Under the pieces are notes generated by a model. That model was not told the DNA's origin and did no database searches. It was given only the letters and a program-made list of their open reading frames with translations. Positions 7,549 through 17,660 of a stretch of DNA of 47,019 bases are shown piece by piece. Every line of letters starts with the position of its first letter. The stretch's first letter is position 1. Origin of the DNA: an uncultured Bacteroidales bacterium (GTDB lineage: Bacteria; Bacteroidota; Bacteroidia; Bacteroidales; Muribaculaceae). A program made the translations under genes and the position numbers. The DNA lies in contig CADCFN010000019.1 in assembly GCA_902800715.1 (NCBI GenBank), positions 1 to 47,019 of the forward strand. Direction: 5' to 3'.

Positions 7549-8847
7549 ATGAGAAATTTAAAAAATATTTCACTTGCAATACTACTGTTGGCCATGTTTG
7601 CTGGCATCATGACATCTTGCTCAGATGAACCCAAAAACGGTGAGAACCATCGCGATTATGAGCTGAATGTGAAGGTGCTGAATACCCGTCACTGTCATGC
7701 GTTGAAAAGTCTTGCAAACGATGCGTTGGACCTGCAGTTTGATCAGGTTATCTTTGAATACACGTCGGTGGGTCCCGATATGAAGACGCCAGTGCGCTTG
7801 ACGGGCGTTATCTCGATGAATCCTGCCGTGTTCAACAAGGAGGCCGCTCCGCGTGCACTCATGTTCTACAACGAGTTCACGACTGCCAAGCATGGGGAGC
7901 GCACCTCACAAAACGAGATTGACGATGTGGGTTTCTATATGAACAAATTCCAGAACCTGATTGCCATCTCCTCGGACCTGTATGGTTGGACATTGACCGA
8001 GGACAAGCCCCAGGCCTACTGCTGCCCGGAGATTACCGCCCAGGAATCGATTGACTGCTGGGATGCCGCAATGAGCGTCTTGAAAGACAAGGGCTATGCC
8101 ATCGATGGTCTGCGCAAATTCAACGTGGGCTACTCCAGCGGCGGCTTCTCGGCCATTGCCTTGCAGCGCTATGTGGACGAGTATCGTCCCGACCTGCATT
8201 GGGACCTCACAGCTGCCGGTGCCGCCCCCTTTGACATCTGCACCGTCTATGAGAACTATGTGGAGAGCGATTTCTCGGGTTACATCTGCTCCCTGCCGCT
8301 GATGATGGTGGCCTACAAGGAAACCTACAACATGGACTTCAGCTACAGTGATGTCTTCAAGGAGCCGCTGGCCAGCCACATTCAGGAGTGGATTCTCTCA
8401 AAAGACTACGGCACCTGGGACATCAATCGCCTGATAGGCACCGAGAAAATCAGTGAGGTGTTGACCCCTGCCGCCTGCAACTATAAGAGCGGAATCGGCA
8501 AAGTGGTCTATGACAAGTTCCGCAGCAACTCGCTGTGCGGCCCCGGGCAGAACTGGCAACCCAGCAGGGACACCAAGTTCTTTATCATGCACAGCTCAGG
8601 CGACCTGTACATGAATTATCAAGTGGGCGTAGAGATGGCCGACTATCTCAAGAGCAAGGGCTGCCAGGTGGAGACCGACTTTGACAACACGGGCAACCAC
8701 GTGTACTATGGTCTGCTGACCTTTACTGGCGGCACCATGCTGCGCATGGAGGAAATCCTGGGCAATAGCGATACCGTGACACAAATCAAGGAACTGTTTG
8801 ACCAAGTCAAGGGCAAGATCAGCGAACTGAGCGGCATTGGCCTGTAA
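7549..8847 (+). CDS. Lipoprotein alpha/beta hydrolase, secretory-lipase-like
   Basis: This encodes 432 aa. A lipoprotein signal peptide ends at TSC (Cys24), followed by the acidic SDEPKNGE, typical of surface-exported Bacteroidetes lipoproteins. The serine hydrolase nucleophile elbow is GYSSG (Ser196). HSSGDLYMNYQVG (acid) and TGNHVYYG (His) near the C-terminus fit the rest of the triad. The layout resembles the LIP/secretory lipase group of alpha/beta hydrolases; esterase or lipase activity at the cell surface is expected, but the substrate is unknown. It is the second gene of the probable operon and lies beside a second, divergent hydrolase of the same broad group. Confidence 0.85.
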   Translation: MRNLKNISLAILLLAMFAGIMTSCSDEPKNGENHRDYELNVKVLNTRHCHALKSLANDALDLQFDQVIFEYTSVGPDMKTPVRLTGVISMNPAVFNKEAAPRALMFYNEFTTAKHGERTSQNEIDDVGFYMNKFQNLIAISSDLYGWTLTEDKPQAYCCPEITAQESIDCWDAAMSVLKDKGYAIDGLRKFNVGYSSGGFSAIALQRYVDEYRPDLHWDLTAAGAAPFDICTVYENYVESDFSGYICSLPLMMVAYKETYNMDFSYSDVFKEPLASHIQEWILSKDYGTWDINRLIGTEKISEVLTPAACNYKSGIGKVVYDKFRSNSLCGPGQNWQPSRDTKFFIMHSSGDLYMNYQVGVEMADYLKSKGCQVETDFDNTGNHVYYGLLTFTGGTMLRMEEILGNSDTVTQIKELFDQVKGKISELSGIGL

Positions 8848-8894
8848 AAGAACGATAAGAGAACCAAAATCACTTTTTTAAAACAGAGAAGAAT

Positions 8895-10673
8895 ATGAAG
8901 AAATTGTTATTAACATTCATGTTGGCGCTTGCCACGATGTGCGTAAGCGCCCAGTCATTAGGCGATGTACCGGAAACGGTCGATCCCAATGATGTGACCA
9001 TTCTCAAAGAGAGCGTGATGGTGTTTGCTGGTCACGACTCTATCGTTGTTAATGTCCAGACTGGCAAGATGGATACCTTGAAAGTGCAAGACGGGGCGAG
9101 GTTTTTCAGCCTCGAGGAGTATGAGCAGCTGTCACGTGAGCCTAAAAGGCTTCGCGCCGCTGTAGTCCCCGCCGAACAGTGGGGTACTGATTACGACAGT
9201 TCCAATGAGGACTATCTTACCGGAGGATGGTTTACTGATGCCAAACTTTATACTTTCAAATATCCTTCGGTCGATGCCGATGGCAACACAATCTACCTTT
9301 CGGGTCTCATGGGTGTTCCCGACGGTGCAAAGCCCGATAATCTGGTTATTGGTTGCCACGAGACGATTACGAGTAACTATGAGTGCCCTTCGGAGTGGCA
9401 CATCTCTGCTGACGCTCCATTAGAGTCGGGTCATTTCATGATGCTTCAATACTGTAGATATAATCTTATTCGCCAGCCATGCTGCCTGGTCATTATGCCC
9501 GACTATGAAGGCTATGGCATCACAAAAGACCGTGCTCACCCTTATCTCTACCAGGAGTTGACTGCACGCCAGGTGGTGGATGCTGTGCGCAGTGCTCTTG
9601 CTTGGTATGATCACCTTATCGCTATCGGAAAAGTCAAACCCTTTGAGCCAGGCTGGAAGAGCGTGTCTATCGGTTACTCGCAAGGCGGTTCGGTGTCGCT
9701 GGCTACGCACAAGTTCATTGAACAGAATGGCCTTGTCGACGAACTGCACTTCGCTGGCTCGGTGTGTGGCGACGGCCCCTACGACCCTGTGGCCCACTTG
9801 CGCTATTATATGCAGGACGACGGTGAAACCTACGACGGTACTAATAAGACTGCTCACCGCAAGGAAAAGGTGTCGATGCCCATTGTCATGCCGCTTATCC
9901 TCAAGGGCATGTGCGACAGCAATCCCTTGATGAGGCAGCACTACGTTGACGATTACCTGAGCCTGAAATTCCTGTACACTGAATCAATCAAATTTCTCGA
10001 GGATAAGGCCCAAGACGAGAATGAAAAACAGTACAGCACCAATCGCATCAACAAGGAATATGTGAAAATGCTGAAGGAGGGTAAAACCGGAACCTACACC
10101 AAGAGCATTCATGACAGCGACCAAGTTGAGACTTTCACCAAAGAGTGCAAGGCCGCCGACTTCCAGGAAGTGATGGAAATCTACAAAAAAGACACAGCGC
10201 ATGGCAAGCTTGACAAGATGATGACACAAACCTGTTATAACTACTTCCAAAGACTTACTGCCAACACGCCGGTTCCCACCCAGCCTGGTTTGATGGAAGA
10301 CCTGCACCGTGCCCTTGAGAGCAACAACCTCACCAAGGGGTGGATTCCGCAGCACCGCATCGCTTTCTTCCACTCAACCTACGACACAGTGGTGCCCTAC
10401 GAGAACTTGCTCTCATTCATCCGCAACCAGCAAAGTCTCACTTATTACTTTTTGGACAAGACCCGCAGCCGCACTAGAAAAGCCGGAGTGACCTGCAGGA
10501 CTGCCAGTGAAGATCAGGCCAATGTATATATACGTGACGCCACCTGCAAAGATGACCACGTGGATGCCGGCTCTAACTTCTTCATGAAAGGTGCCTGGGG
10601 ACCTTTGGGAGCTGTGGGAACATCGCCCGACATGCAGATGATTAAATGGGTTTTAACTGGTGATGATGATTAA
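8895..10673 (+). CDS. Secreted alpha/beta hydrolase, secretory-lipase-like
   Basis: This encodes 592 aa with a signal peptide (MKKLLLTFMLALATMCVSAQ). The nucleophile elbow is GYSQG (Ser262). The upstream MPDYEGYGIT at about 201-210 and the later AFFHSTYDTVVPYENLLSF, where the catalytic Asp is likely, match the LIP-type hydrolase plan; DDHVDAG near the C-terminus could supply the His. It is longer than the preceding hydrolase because of an N-terminal beta-rich domain (20-110) and an insert at about 330-450 rich in charged residues. It probably cleaves esters outside the cytoplasm. Co-transcription with the 7549 gene is likely (47-bp gap). Confidence 0.85.
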   Translation: MKKLLLTFMLALATMCVSAQSLGDVPETVDPNDVTILKESVMVFAGHDSIVVNVQTGKMDTLKVQDGARFFSLEEYEQLSREPKRLRAAVVPAEQWGTDYDSSNEDYLTGGWFTDAKLYTFKYPSVDADGNTIYLSGLMGVPDGAKPDNLVIGCHETITSNYECPSEWHISADAPLESGHFMMLQYCRYNLIRQPCCLVIMPDYEGYGITKDRAHPYLYQELTARQVVDAVRSALAWYDHLIAIGKVKPFEPGWKSVSIGYSQGGSVSLATHKFIEQNGLVDELHFAGSVCGDGPYDPVAHLRYYMQDDGETYDGTNKTAHRKEKVSMPIVMPLILKGMCDSNPLMRQHYVDDYLSLKFLYTESIKFLEDKAQDENEKQYSTNRINKEYVKMLKEGKTGTYTKSIHDSDQVETFTKECKAADFQEVMEIYKKDTAHGKLDKMMTQTCYNYFQRLTANTPVPTQPGLMEDLHRALESNNLTKGWIPQHRIAFFHSTYDTVVPYENLLSFIRNQQSLTYYFLDKTRSRTRKAGVTCRTASEDQANVYIRDATCKDDHVDAGSNFFMKGAWGPLGAVGTSPDMQMIKWVLTGDDD

Positions 10674-10691
10674 TCCTTTAAAATACTTGAT

Positions 10692-13600
10692 ATGATGAGA
10701 AAGTTTATATTCCTGTTCTTAAGCATGCTGTTGCCCATGGCAGCAATGGCTGCTATCACCGAGGGAACGATAAATATTACAGTGGGTGGTCGCACTGTCG
10801 CTGCCACCGCTCTATTCGATAGAGGAAGCCGTAGCGCCACCCTGGGCAACGGCCGCAACGCTTGTGTGCCGCATTATGTGGAAGGTGTTGTCAACATTCC
10901 CGGCACCTGCAACTTAAACGGCATTGACTATGCAGTAAATATCGGAGACTATGCCTTCCGCTTGTGCACCAATATCACGCAAGTGATTATTGGCGAGGGC
11001 TCCAATATCATTGGTGACTGCGCTTTTGTGGGATGCTCTAAGCTTGAAAAGGTGACACTGCCATCATCAATGTGGGATCTGGGCCGTGGCGCATTTGCCA
11101 ATCTCAAGTCCTTGAGGTATATGGTATTAAAAAGAATAATTAATCCGACTCAATGGACCTACAACGATGTCTTTAACTTCTATGGCACCAAGCATAGCAT
11201 GAAGGCAGATGCCCAAAAGCGCATTCTCTATGTGCCTGCACGAGCCCTTGACGAATACAAGAACACCAATTATGGTGACAGCATCGGCTGGAAAGATGCC
11301 TTTGCACGCATCTATGAGATCACTGACGGTGGAGTAGTCGCCATTAGCAACAAAGCCGAATTCATAACATTTCGCGATAAAGTGAACGATGGCACGGCTT
11401 TTGAGTACTACAATGGAGCCTCCTCGTTTGAACTCACTGCCGATATCGAGTGGGACCGTCTCACCGACGGGAATTGGACACCCATTGGTACCCTTGATCA
11501 TCCGTTTGACGGAAGTTTCGATGGTAATGGTCACAAAATCTCGGGATTACAGAATGCCAGTGCTGGTGATCTAAGCCCTTATACCGCCAAGGAAGCTTAT
11601 GTTGGACTCTTTGGCTATGCCGACAATGCCTATATTCACAATTTCCACATGGAGAACCCTCGATTTCTCAGTACAGATTATGCTGGTTGTGTGCTGGGAT
11701 ATGCTGCCAACTATACCCGCGTGAGCGATGTGCTCGTCACAAGCGATGCTGGGTCACTACAGTACACCGTTTATTCTCGTGGTAGTGGTGGCGGTATCGT
11801 GGGACTTGTAAAGAATGGTGTGGTTGAACGCTGCTATTTCCAGGGTCGAGTGTGGTCCGAGAAAGGTTGGGCTGGCGGCATCGTGGGTCACATGCAAAAC
11901 GGTAAAGTGGAAGATTGCGCCGCTGGTTCCTATGTAGCCAACACAACCACTTCAGACAACTGGCGCCTGGGCGGTATTGTGGGCGGCACTTATGGCAGCC
12001 ATACCACTGAACGGGTTAACGTCACCATCAACCGATGCATTGCTTGGTCTAATTTCATTATTGACGGCACTTACGTATCTGCTGACCAGATGAGGTATTC
12101 CGGTTGGATTTTGGGTTATGCCAGTGTGCCCACCGAGATTACAAATTGCGCCTTCTATGTAGATCCCAATAAGCGTGGATATAGTATCTACGGAGGAAGT
12201 GGTGAAAATATTACCGTCTATTGTGATAATAACGCAAGCTCGGGTGATAATGCCACCTACACCACCTTAAACAGTCTCAAGGGGCGCAATACTGAGCCAT
12301 ACTTGGGCAATGAAAACTGGTACTACTTCACCCTGGGTTATGAGAACTATCCTATACCCTTCAACTTGAAGGACATGTATTATGTCAATGTGGCTTATGA
12401 CACCGATGACAAGGGCATCATTTATCTGCCTGTGCACAACGAGAGCAATCAAATCGTTGCCTACAAGGTGAAAGGCCATGACAGAAATATTCCGCTGGAT
12501 ACTTGGGATGGCACATTAACGATACTGGAAATCCCTGCAACACACAACGATAAGCCGGTAACCGAGATTATGCCCAAGGCTTTCTATGGCAGAACCGATT
12601 TGAATATACTGCAACTTGGTAGCTCTGTCGATGCTATGGACTCTGAAGTTACTGCCATTGGTGACTCAGCATGCATGTCACTGAACCTCAGGTACTTGTT
12701 GTTGTGGTGCAATAAACTGAAAACTATTGGTATCAGCGCATTTGAGGACTGTGACAAGCTATTTGAGGTACGTATTCCCAATAGTGTCACCACCGTGCGC
12801 AAACGCGCCTTCCGTGGCTGTGACGACCTCAGTCGTTTCATCATTAGCCGCGACTTCAAGGACCATGACGACAATTTCCTTGCCTATTGTCCCAACCTTT
12901 CTAGACTCTTTTTGGAAAGTTATAGCAATACTTCTCCTAACAGCAATGGTTACCGAGTTGTCAACAACATGCTGCTGCACAACGTGGGCAATTATCGCAG
13001 TTATGTAGTCGTCTGCGCGTCAGGCGTGAGTGGCGACGTCGTGCTGCCTGTAGAGTACCTCACGAATAGCGAAGTCAATATCTTTGGCAGCTCATTCGCC
13101 GGCTGTAACAAGATCACCAGCCTCACCATCCCTGCGAGCAAGAAATACTCTATGGGTAAGGGCGTCTTTGACGGGTGTAACAACATTCGCTATATCGACA
13201 TGCGAGGCGCGCAACGCTTCGAGAAGGAAAATGGTCAACCATTACCATGGGATGTGGAGCGCAACGATCCCGAGAATTCATTCTACGGCCTGAGCGAGCG
13301 TACCATCATCTGGACCGATGCAACGACCACTTGCGAGGAAAGTGAAGAAAACGTGATCAGAGGCAACCAGGCCAACTCACTCCTGCTCACCGATGGATGG
13401 GACTTTGAGGCCAAAGTCGACTTCACCGCCGGCAGCGCAAGTCTGGACCGAGTGCTCGAGGCAAACATCGCGCGCGATGAGTATGAGGAAGATGGCGAAC
13501 TTGTCGCCAATACCTACTATGTGAACACTGGCTACAGTGTGTATCTGCCTTATCCGCTCACGCTCACTGGCGATAACGTGCAGGTGTATGAACCTCGTGA

Positions 13601-14135
13601 GATTCTCAATGAGGATAGTACCACCATCGTCACATTCAATGAAGTGGCAGGTGGAGAGATGCAGGCTTACAAGCCTTACTATGTGGTGGTGAGCAGCGAT
13701 GAGGTGTCGCTCGAAAACGACAATGAGGTTACCGTCACACTCCAGCCCACCGACAATGAAGACTGGGAAGACGGCGGCTATATCTTCTCGGGTACGACAG
13801 TCACTATCCCGAACAGCATACTGCGCACCATGGGAGCCTATATCCTGCAAAAAGACAACATGTGGCATCGGGTGCCTGCCGACAAGGTGCTTGAAAACGT
13901 GTATGTGGGACCATTCCGTTCCTACTTCCACACGGCAGCAAGCAATGCTGCGTTGGCACCACGACTGTTATCACGGTTTATCAACAATGGTTCGGAAACT
14001 ACCGACAATATTGTCATCAAGACTGTCGATAACAATGGTGACGAGCATTATTATGACCTGAATGGCCGTCTGCTGCCAGGCAAACCTAGCAGCGGCATCT
14101 ACATCCATCAGGGCAAGAAGTATGTTGGACATTAA
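10692..14135 (+). CDS. Secreted BspA-type leucine-rich repeat and GLUG-motif protein
   Basis: This encodes 1147 aa with a signal peptide (MMRKFIFLFLSMLLPMAAMA). Two regions (about 70-150 and 630-880) carry BspA/LRR_5 repeats such as GDYAFRLCTNITQVIIGE and ISAFEDCDKLFEVRIPNS. Between them (about 300-430) are GLUG-type glycine repeats (GGIVGLVKNGVVERCYFQG, GGIVGHMQNGKVEDC). The C-terminus has a beta-sandwich region and ends HYYDLNGRLLPGKPSSGIYI then HQGKKYVGH, the tail also seen on other exported proteins here. BspA proteins bind host matrix or other bacteria; GLUG motifs occur in surface adhesins and peptidases. It is probably a surface adhesin made together with the two hydrolases; the next gene, a dockerin protein, follows 12 bp later. 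Confidence 0.9.
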   Translation: MMRKFIFLFLSMLLPMAAMAAITEGTINITVGGRTVAATALFDRGSRSATLGNGRNACVPHYVEGVVNIPGTCNLNGIDYAVNIGDYAFRLCTNITQVIIGEGSNIIGDCAFVGCSKLEKVTLPSSMWDLGRGAFANLKSLRYMVLKRIINPTQWTYNDVFNFYGTKHSMKADAQKRILYVPARALDEYKNTNYGDSIGWKDAFARIYEITDGGVVAISNKAEFITFRDKVNDGTAFEYYNGASSFELTADIEWDRLTDGNWTPIGTLDHPFDGSFDGNGHKISGLQNASAGDLSPYTAKEAYVGLFGYADNAYIHNFHMENPRFLSTDYAGCVLGYAANYTRVSDVLVTSDAGSLQYTVYSRGSGGGIVGLVKNGVVERCYFQGRVWSEKGWAGGIVGHMQNGKVEDCAAGSYVANTTTSDNWRLGGIVGGTYGSHTTERVNVTINRCIAWSNFIIDGTYVSADQMRYSGWILGYASVPTEITNCAFYVDPNKRGYSIYGGSGENITVYCDNNASSGDNATYTTLNSLKGRNTEPYLGNENWYYFTLGYENYPIPFNLKDMYYVNVAYDTDDKGIIYLPVHNESNQIVAYKVKGHDRNIPLDTWDGTLTILEIPATHNDKPVTEIMPKAFYGRTDLNILQLGSSVDAMDSEVTAIGDSACMSLNLRYLLLWCNKLKTIGISAFEDCDKLFEVRIPNSVTTVRKRAFRGCDDLSRFIISRDFKDHDDNFLAYCPNLSRLFLESYSNTSPNSNGYRVVNNMLLHNVGNYRSYVVVCASGVSGDVVLPVEYLTNSEVNIFGSSFAGCNKITSLTIPASKKYSMGKGVFDGCNNIRYIDMRGAQRFEKENGQPLPWDVERNDPENSFYGLSERTIIWTDATTTCEESEENVIRGNQANSLLLTDGWDFEAKVDFTAGSASLDRVLEANIARDEYEEDGELVANTYYVNTGYSVYLPYPLTLTGDNVQVYEPREILNEDSTTIVTFNEVAGGEMQAYKPYYVVVSSDEVSLENDNEVTVTLQPTDNEDWEDGGYIFSGTTVTIPNSILRTMGAYILQKDNMWHRVPADKVLENVYVGPFRSYFHTAASNAALAPRLLSRFINNGSETTDNIVIKTVDNNGDEHYYDLNGRLLPGKPSSGIYIHQGKKYVGH

Positions 14136-14147
14136 AACATCAATGTT

Positions 14148-14696
14148 ATGAAAAGAATATTTATATCGATGCTTATAGTGTGTGCTTCATGGGTTGCAGG
14201 CGTGGCGCAACTATCATACTCGGTGCAACTCTTGACGAGCGAGAATGGTTATGTCATGAGTGACCGAATGTGGGCAAGCGAGGGCGAGACCGTCACCCTC
14301 ACCTTAGTCCCTGACCCCTATTATGCCATGTGCCAGTTGGGTGTTCAAAGTGAGATTATGGGTGAAGGTTTTTCGGATGACGAACCCTGGGGACCTGCTA
14401 TGGTGCCCTCCTACATCATGGTTCCTACTACCAAGGTCAGTGAGAACATTTACACCTTTGTCATGCCAGCCAGCAAAGTCAAGGTCATGGCCGATTTTGC
14501 TCCGGTCTTGATGGGTGATGTGGACAATAATGGTGACGTGAATATCACAGACGTGACCGTCCTGATCGACTACCTGCTCACTGGTAATGCCTCGGGCATT
14601 AATCTGACAGCTGCCGATTGCAATAAGGACGGCTATGTCAGCATCGGCGACGTGACCACCTTGATTGACTATCTGCTGAACGGCAGTTGGGAGTAG
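14148..14696 (+). CDS. Small secreted protein with InlB-repeat-like domain and C-terminal dockerin
   Basis: This encodes 182 aa. A signal peptide (to about residue 20) is followed by a domain at about 24-119 ending ENIYTFVMPASKVKVMADFA, the pattern of divergent InlB B-repeat/Flg_new_2 modules. Residues 123-182 form a type I dockerin: GDVDNNGDVNITDVTVLIDY then LLTG, and CNKDGYVSIGDVTTLIDYLL. Both halves show the calcium-loop Dx(D/N)xDG-like pattern and the F-helix hydrophobics. Dockerins bind cohesin modules, so this is probably a small module or adaptor that docks to a cohesin-bearing partner. It ends the probable AraC-hydrolase-BspA operon. No enzyme domain is present. Confidence 0.88.
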   Translation: MKRIFISMLIVCASWVAGVAQLSYSVQLLTSENGYVMSDRMWASEGETVTLTLVPDPYYAMCQLGVQSEIMGEGFSDDEPWGPAMVPSYIMVPTTKVSENIYTFVMPASKVKVMADFAPVLMGDVDNNGDVNITDVTVLIDYLLTGNASGINLTAADCNKDGYVSIGDVTTLIDYLLNGSWE

Positions 14697-14807
14697 ATTT
14701 GCCGTGCCAATCACTACTTATTGCTGCTATGCAGACGAGAAAAAGTGTTTCCCTAGCTAAATACAGACAAATAAAGTAAAATCATATTAATATAAATTGA
14801 AAAAACA

Positions 14808-15581
14808 ATGAAAACTAGATTATTGATTGTAACAATGATGGCACTAGCTGCCATGATGATGCCTGTCCAGGCACAGTACACCCAGGCCGACCGCATTGCC
14901 AATGGCGTGCTCAGCGGTCTCAACTCGGTGCTGGAATCGCAGGAACGCAAGCAGAGGGCCGAACTTTATGCTAAAGAGAAGGCCCAGTTCAAATCTGCCT
15001 TTGACGATGCTATCGAAGAGGCTCGCGAACTGGAGGAGGACGGCAAATTTGCCGAAGCCCTTACCAAGTATGAGGAAGCAGCTGTGTTGAACTGGAAATA
15101 TGAGTACGGTGACCAGCGCAACCTGACACGTAAAATCACCAGCCTGTATGTGCCCGCTGGCCGCACCGCAGATGACCTCAGCATCCTCAACAACGACAAA
15201 GTGACGCTGCCTGACTACTCAGGCTACCGCTTCATGAGGGAGAACCCGATCTGCAAGCCAGGTAAGAAAGCTGTGCGCATTCAGATCTTGCGCGTGTGCT
15301 GCTCCGACACCGAGACACGCATCGAAATGGAGGCTGAGAACGCGTATATGGATGGCTCTTTCTATGTTACCCCTGATACCTACATCAAGGGCAAGAAGAG
15401 TGGCAAGTTGGGGCTTGTGAAGACGCAGAATATCTCGGTCAAGCCCGCTAAAACCATTGTGGAGCAGCCTTACCAGAAACTGCGTTTCGCTCTCATCTTC
15501 CCGCCTCTGTCGCTTGAAGATACCGAGTTTGATTTCAAGGAGAGCAAAGAGTGGGAATTCAAGAAAATCCCCTGCAAGTAA
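14808..15581 (+). CDS. Secreted protein of unknown function with TPR-like helical N-terminus
   Basis: This encodes 257 aa with a signal peptide (to MPVQAQ). Residues about 45-105 are helical and charged (ELYAKEKAQFKSAFDDAIEE, then EEDGKFAEALTKYEEAAVLN), the latter resembling one TPR unit. The C-terminal half is beta-rich, contains a CCSDTETRI segment, and has no recognised motif. It starts behind an AT-rich leader 111 bp after the dockerin gene. No promoter box was recognised upstream, so it could be part of the same transcript or have a non-consensus promoter. Function unknown. Confidence 0.8.
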   Translation: MKTRLLIVTMMALAAMMMPVQAQYTQADRIANGVLSGLNSVLESQERKQRAELYAKEKAQFKSAFDDAIEEARELEEDGKFAEALTKYEEAAVLNWKYEYGDQRNLTRKITSLYVPAGRTADDLSILNNDKVTLPDYSGYRFMRENPICKPGKKAVRIQILRVCCSDTETRIEMEAENAYMDGSFYVTPDTYIKGKKSGKLGLVKTQNISVKPAKTIVEQPYQKLRFALIFPPLSLEDTEFDFKESKEWEFKKIPCK

Positions 15582-15650
15582 TAACTATAACAAATTAAAA
15601 CAGAATCATTTAATTCACTATTTTTATAATCAAATTAGATTCAATAAGTT

Positions 15651-17033
15651 ATGTTTAAGAAAATCACCTTTAATCGTTTTGGCAAGTTGGCTATTGCTGC
15701 TGCCATTTCACTTACTTCAAGTGTTCCAGCCCTTGCGTGGGAATACAGTGACTTCATTGTGATGTCGGGACCAAACTTGACGCAGGTGGCTTATGCACCT
15801 TCAAGTGGTGCTACTGCACCAGACTATTCTACCTTCCCCTTTTGGGCTGGAGCGTTCGACTACAGCTTTGGAATGGGTGTTTTTGGTGAGAGAATTCCCC
15901 AGGGTTTCTCTTGGCCAAATGACATGTTAGTTAAGATGTCGGTGAGGGATGCCTATGGCAAGTATATCCGAGATGTAGACTACTCCGAAGATGTTAAAAA
16001 GATGCTGCAAGACGCGCTCGAAACCGATAGCGTGTTATATGCACAACATACAAATCTTAATATTGAATTGGGTGGTAAATACATATTCAACGCCTACTTT
16101 AACATTATGAACTGGGATAAGGAAATAACCCAGGAGATCTATGACCCGGCTTCGGTGAGAGTTTACGGCGAACCCCAACCTAGATTGGGTTCCAATGCTG
16201 ACTTCCATGTGTATTTTAATACGGGCTATCCTTACGATATCGCTTCCTTTACTGGTAACGAAAATGTGAATTACCGTTTCGAGTACACGGCACCCAAGGG
16301 TACTGAATCGGTACTCATCACTAGCGGCAACGTGCCATTGAACTTCGCTCAAAGCACCACACCATTGCTTGCCGTGCGCGACTCGCTGCATCTCTTTGTC
16401 GAGAAACCCCAGATTGGCTATTACAGACTGTTTGTCGATTCCGATACATGGCCCGAAGGCAATTCTAATTTCACATTTACCGTCGGCGATACTGTGCGTG
16501 CCGATGCCACCATCGACCGCGAAGTCATCGATCTGGATGTTGACTCAGAAATCAATACGAGTGCATGGGTGAACTATGGCTTCCCCTATATTCCCGTTGT
16601 CAAGCCGGATAACGATACCACTGAGTATGATACTATTCCCACCGTGCGCTTCATCACCACTTTGAAATATTCTGCTAATCCAGATCTTGCTATCAGCGAT
16701 ACGGTTGCTGTTGTGGACGAGGCATTTGCCGACAACGATATTGACTTGAGCCGCAATATGAAAATCCGTCTCAATGAGATTAAGCGTGATAGCTTGTCTA
16801 ATTATATGCCCTTTGTGAATGTGGAGGTTTCATTCAATGGCAAAGCGGTGTTTGACAAGAACTTCCCTCTGAGAATCATTGGCACCCCGAGCGCTGTCGA
16901 AGAGATTTCCGCAACCCTTCCCGAGTCACGTCGTGGCATCTACAACATCATGGGTATGAAGATAGACGTGCCGTTCGAGCAGCTGCCTAGTGGCATCTAT
17001 ATCGTCGACGGCAAGAAGGTCGCAAAACGATAA
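15651..17033 (+). CDS. Secreted beta-rich protein of unknown function with GIYI tail
   Basis: This encodes 460 aa with a long signal peptide (MFKKITFNRFGKLAIAAAIS to ALAW). The body is aromatic and beta-rich without known motifs. The C-terminus, GIYNIMGMKIDVPFEQLPSG then IYIVDGKKVAKR, is the common Bacteroidales exported-protein tail, also found at 1461-4043 and 10692-14135. An AT-rich 69-bp leader separates it from the preceding gene. Surface or outer-membrane association is likely from the tail; no activity can be proposed. Confidence 0.82.
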   Translation: MFKKITFNRFGKLAIAAAISLTSSVPALAWEYSDFIVMSGPNLTQVAYAPSSGATAPDYSTFPFWAGAFDYSFGMGVFGERIPQGFSWPNDMLVKMSVRDAYGKYIRDVDYSEDVKKMLQDALETDSVLYAQHTNLNIELGGKYIFNAYFNIMNWDKEITQEIYDPASVRVYGEPQPRLGSNADFHVYFNTGYPYDIASFTGNENVNYRFEYTAPKGTESVLITSGNVPLNFAQSTTPLLAVRDSLHLFVEKPQIGYYRLFVDSDTWPEGNSNFTFTVGDTVRADATIDREVIDLDVDSEINTSAWVNYGFPYIPVVKPDNDTTEYDTIPTVRFITTLKYSANPDLAISDTVAVVDEAFADNDIDLSRNMKIRLNEIKRDSLSNYMPFVNVEVSFNGKAVFDKNFPLRIIGTPSAVEEISATLPESRRGIYNIMGMKIDVPFEQLPSGIYIVDGKKVAKR

Positions 17034-17103
17034 ATCACTTAATTGATCATACTGTTTTAATTTTTTAATTATTCAAATTTTTAATACCTATCAAAACAAA
17101 AAA

Positions 17104-17592
17104 ATGAAGAAATTCTTATTTGCTGTAGGCACCATCGTGTGCGTTGCTTTACTGAGTGTTTGCTTTTCGTCGTGTGGTGACAACGACGATGAGCCCTTAG
17201 CTGCCTTATATAGTGTTGGCGGTAATACTACCAATGAGGCTACAACAATAACAGCCGATCAGAGCGAAACCCCTCAAATTGAAGCTAATATAGAGGCACT
17301 CCGTGCCGAACTTAAGGCTATCATCAAAAACGATAGTTGGTCTGCATCTCTCAACAACAAGACTAAAGATGAGGTCCTGAAGCGTGAAGATGAAATCGCA
17401 AAGAAGAAATTTGATGAGATGGTTACCAAGGTTAATGCTTTCAAGACCAAGCTCGAGAATCTCGACAAGACCCTCGTGAAGAATCAGTTTAACTGGGACT
17501 TCAACGTAGAAATGAGTTGCTCTCGTTCTGGGCTCAATATCGACAAGAACATTGATGCCAAAACGATAACCATCCATTACAAAGGTATGTAA
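17104..17592 (+). CDS. Small lipoprotein of unknown function
   Basis: This encodes 162 aa. The lipobox is VCFSSC (Cys24), followed by GDNDDE, an acidic stretch typical of surface-exported Bacteroidetes lipoproteins. The mature part is charged and helical (IEALRAELKAIIKNDSW; KRTE-type K/E-rich run at about 95-125) and may form a coiled coil. No family was recognised. It lies between two other exported proteins in the same direction, with AT-rich leaders and no consensus promoter. Confidence 0.78.
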   Translation: MKKFLFAVGTIVCVALLSVCFSSCGDNDDEPLAALYSVGGNTTNEATTITADQSETPQIEANIEALRAELKAIIKNDSWSASLNNKTKDEVLKREDEIAKKKFDEMVTKVNAFKTKLENLDKTLVKNQFNWDFNVEMSCSRSGLNIDKNIDAKTITIHYKGM

Positions 17593-17660
17593 TGATACTG
17601 ATTAAAAAACAATTATTCGCTTATATTATTAATTTCAAAAAAAATCAAAATCAAAGAATC

